Source: Branchiostoma floridae (taxonomy: Eukaryota; Chordata; Leptocardii; Amphioxiformes; Branchiostomatidae). Taken from it: a DNA stretch of 24,897 nucleotides. Position 1 is the stretch's first letter. Each line of letters starts with the position of its first letter. Location: NCBI RefSeq assembly GCF_000003815.2, contig NC_049981.1, positions 22,101,512 to 22,126,408 on the forward strand. Direction: 5' to 3'. This document shows positions 23,827 through 24,897 of this stretch, piece after piece. The position numbers were made by a program, and so were the translations under genes. The notes beneath the pieces are model-generated. The model worked only from the letters and a program-made list of their open reading frames with translations. It searched no databases and had not been told where the DNA came from.

Positions 23827-23983
23827 GTGTGTGATGAAGATGGACCACCACTGCCCCTGGATCAACACCTGCTGTGGCCACCTGAACCACACCCGCTTTA
23901 TCCTGTTCCTCCTGTCCGCCCCGCTGGGCTGTCTCCACGCCACCGTCGTGTACGGCTGTACCATGTACAGGTACCTCTACCTG
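23827..23983 (+). CDS. ZDHHC6: ZDHHC6 coding exon 4 (DHHC catalytic motif, TM3)
   Basis: The exon completes codon 113 and encodes residues 114-165. It holds the catalytic motif DHHC (119-122), where C122 carries the fatty acyl group, followed by PWINTCCG and the third membrane segment (about 136-157, [15 protein letters not shown]; human FTLFLLLAPLGCIHA). It is chosen over the upstream copies because only this one reads on into TM3 and has a donor that keeps frame: CTG|GTACGT at 23983 (phase 0). A second possible donor inside the exon (ACAG|GTACCT, 23970) would break the frame with exon 5. Confidence 0.95.
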
Positions 23984-24746
23984 GTACGTATATGTATATG
24001 CACACCAACTCATTCAGTAGACATGTATAAGTACCTCTACCTGGTACATATAGTAAAATATTCCAAGAGCCACAGCCGCCCCATGCACTCAAGCTCAGGG
24101 TGGGGATATGGATAAGGTATGCGGAAAATAGAAAAACCCCATCCTTAACCTGGGTGTGAGGGGCATGAAGAAGATACTCAACATGAAACAACGGGGCTGC
24201 TGCCTTTCTGAATTTAGCCTAGAGCATCGACAGTACCACCCATGCAACCGCCAATTACCAAACCCCCCCAAGTACCAGATTCGGACGTTAAGGATGTAAC
24301 AAATTTTTGTTTGAGGATGCGCGCCTAATGTCCACAACTTCTGACGAATTTCGCATTGAAATGTGTGTTCTTTTGGGTGTGTATGACATAGATAAAACAC
24401 ATATTAACATATAGAGAAGAAAACTCACTACCGGTACGGAATATTGGTACTGGTCATTTTTACCAAGTTTCTACATAAAGTCAAACTTGGTCTAAGTTAA
24501 CAGAGGCTTTGTGTTATTTACATGGAGAAAGGATTTTAAAAAGCCAATAGAAGTAGAAACATCAAACAGATTCCTTTGTAGTGAAATGGACCCTTGTTTT
24601 GAGTATCGCCCAGTCACAAGTTTTCACAGATAATTAGGACCAGGTTCAGTTCTGGACTTGGACCTGGACCGTACCTGTACCTGGAGTTTTCTGTACTAAT
24701 ATCCACACCTAATCTCTGACCATAACCCTGACTCCATTCCCCTCAG
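23984..24746 (+). other. ZDHHC6: ZDHHC6 intron 4
   Basis: An intron of 763 bases (phase 0) with a good 3' end (CTAATCTCTGACC, then CCATTCCCCTCAG). Apart from the duplicated exon end at its start, I see nothing in it. Confidence 0.85.
24021..24050 (+). pseudogene. ZDHHC6: Duplicated 3' end of ZDHHC6 exon 4
   Basis: ACATGTATAAGTACCTCTAC plus CTGGTACATA repeats, 60 bases downstream, the end of exon 4 and its donor region (CCATGTACAGGTACCTCTAC then CTGGTACGTA). The donor-like CTG|GTACAT is weaker than the real one. It looks like a small tandem duplication across the exon-intron border. Confidence 0.7.
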
Positions 24747-24890
24747 GGTTCCTCCTATTACTACGTAGTGGATGACAATGACCTGGAGCCACTGATTGAT
24801 GTGGATCTCTACTTCTTCGCCATGCTGTTTTTTGCGACGGGACTGTCCATAGGTGTGACAGTAGCTGTCGGTATCCTGTTTTCTATACAG
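24747..24890 (+). CDS. ZDHHC6: ZDHHC6 coding exon 5 (TM4)
   Basis: The exon encodes residues 166-213 (48 codons, phase 0 on both sides). A short lumenal loop (GSSYYYVVDDNDLEP) is followed by the fourth membrane segment, about 186-212, ending in GILFSIQ where human DHHC6 has GMLFFIQ. The loop differs in length and sequence from vertebrates, as loops often do. The exon ends at CAG|GTATGT seven bases before the window edge. The cytosolic part with the TTxE motif and SH3-like domain must lie to the right. Confidence 0.92.
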
Positions 24891-24897
24891 GTATGTG

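Overview
The window is animal nuclear DNA. It carries parts of two vertebrate-type protein genes with GT-AG introns, set head to head, in a background full of short DNA-transposon relics, tRNA-derived repeats and simple repeats, plus two 100-base assembly gaps. The introns are large but not vertebrate-sized, the protein similarity to vertebrate orthologues is high, and motifs such as GTACATGTA recur. This suggests an invertebrate deuterostome, most likely a lancelet (Branchiostoma). The species is an inference from general knowledge, not a measurement.

Left part (1-17505, minus strand): the 5' part of the Vilse/CrGAP gene (vertebrate ARHGAP39), a WW-MyTH4-RhoGAP protein. One very long first coding exon (15328-17397, 690 codons) encodes two WW domains, a long serine-rich linker and the start of the MyTH4 domain. 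An 8.1 kb intron follows. A second exon (7069-7208) continues the MyTH4 domain in frame. The rest of MyTH4 and the RhoGAP domain were not found in bases 1-7068, so the gene probably runs off the left edge. The introns hold several repeat families, mostly short non-autonomous elements with inverted ends, and a motif-dense block at 4624-4714 with an almost perfect OCT-SOX composite site.

Middle (about 17490-17930): a CpG-rich divergent promoter with YY1-, ETS-, NRF1-, CCAAT- and CRE-like motifs, probably serving both genes.

Right part (18837-24890, plus strand): the 5' part of ZDHHC6, an endoplasmic-reticulum DHHC palmitoyltransferase. Five coding exons join in frame to give 213 residues covering TM1, TM2, the zinc-binding DHHC domain, TM3 and TM4. 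The C-terminal part (TTxE motif, SH3-like domain) lies beyond the right edge.

The most unusual structure is around ZDHHC6 exon 4, which carries the catalytic DHHC motif. Its 5' end, with its splice acceptor, is present three more times in tandem in the preceding intron: two copies keep the whole DHHC core and one is shortened. Its 3' end, with its donor region, is repeated once in the following intron. The two genes have no known shared pathway. One encodes a Rho GTPase regulator linked to Robo/CNK signalling, the other an ER acyltransferase, and the link seen here is only the shared promoter region.
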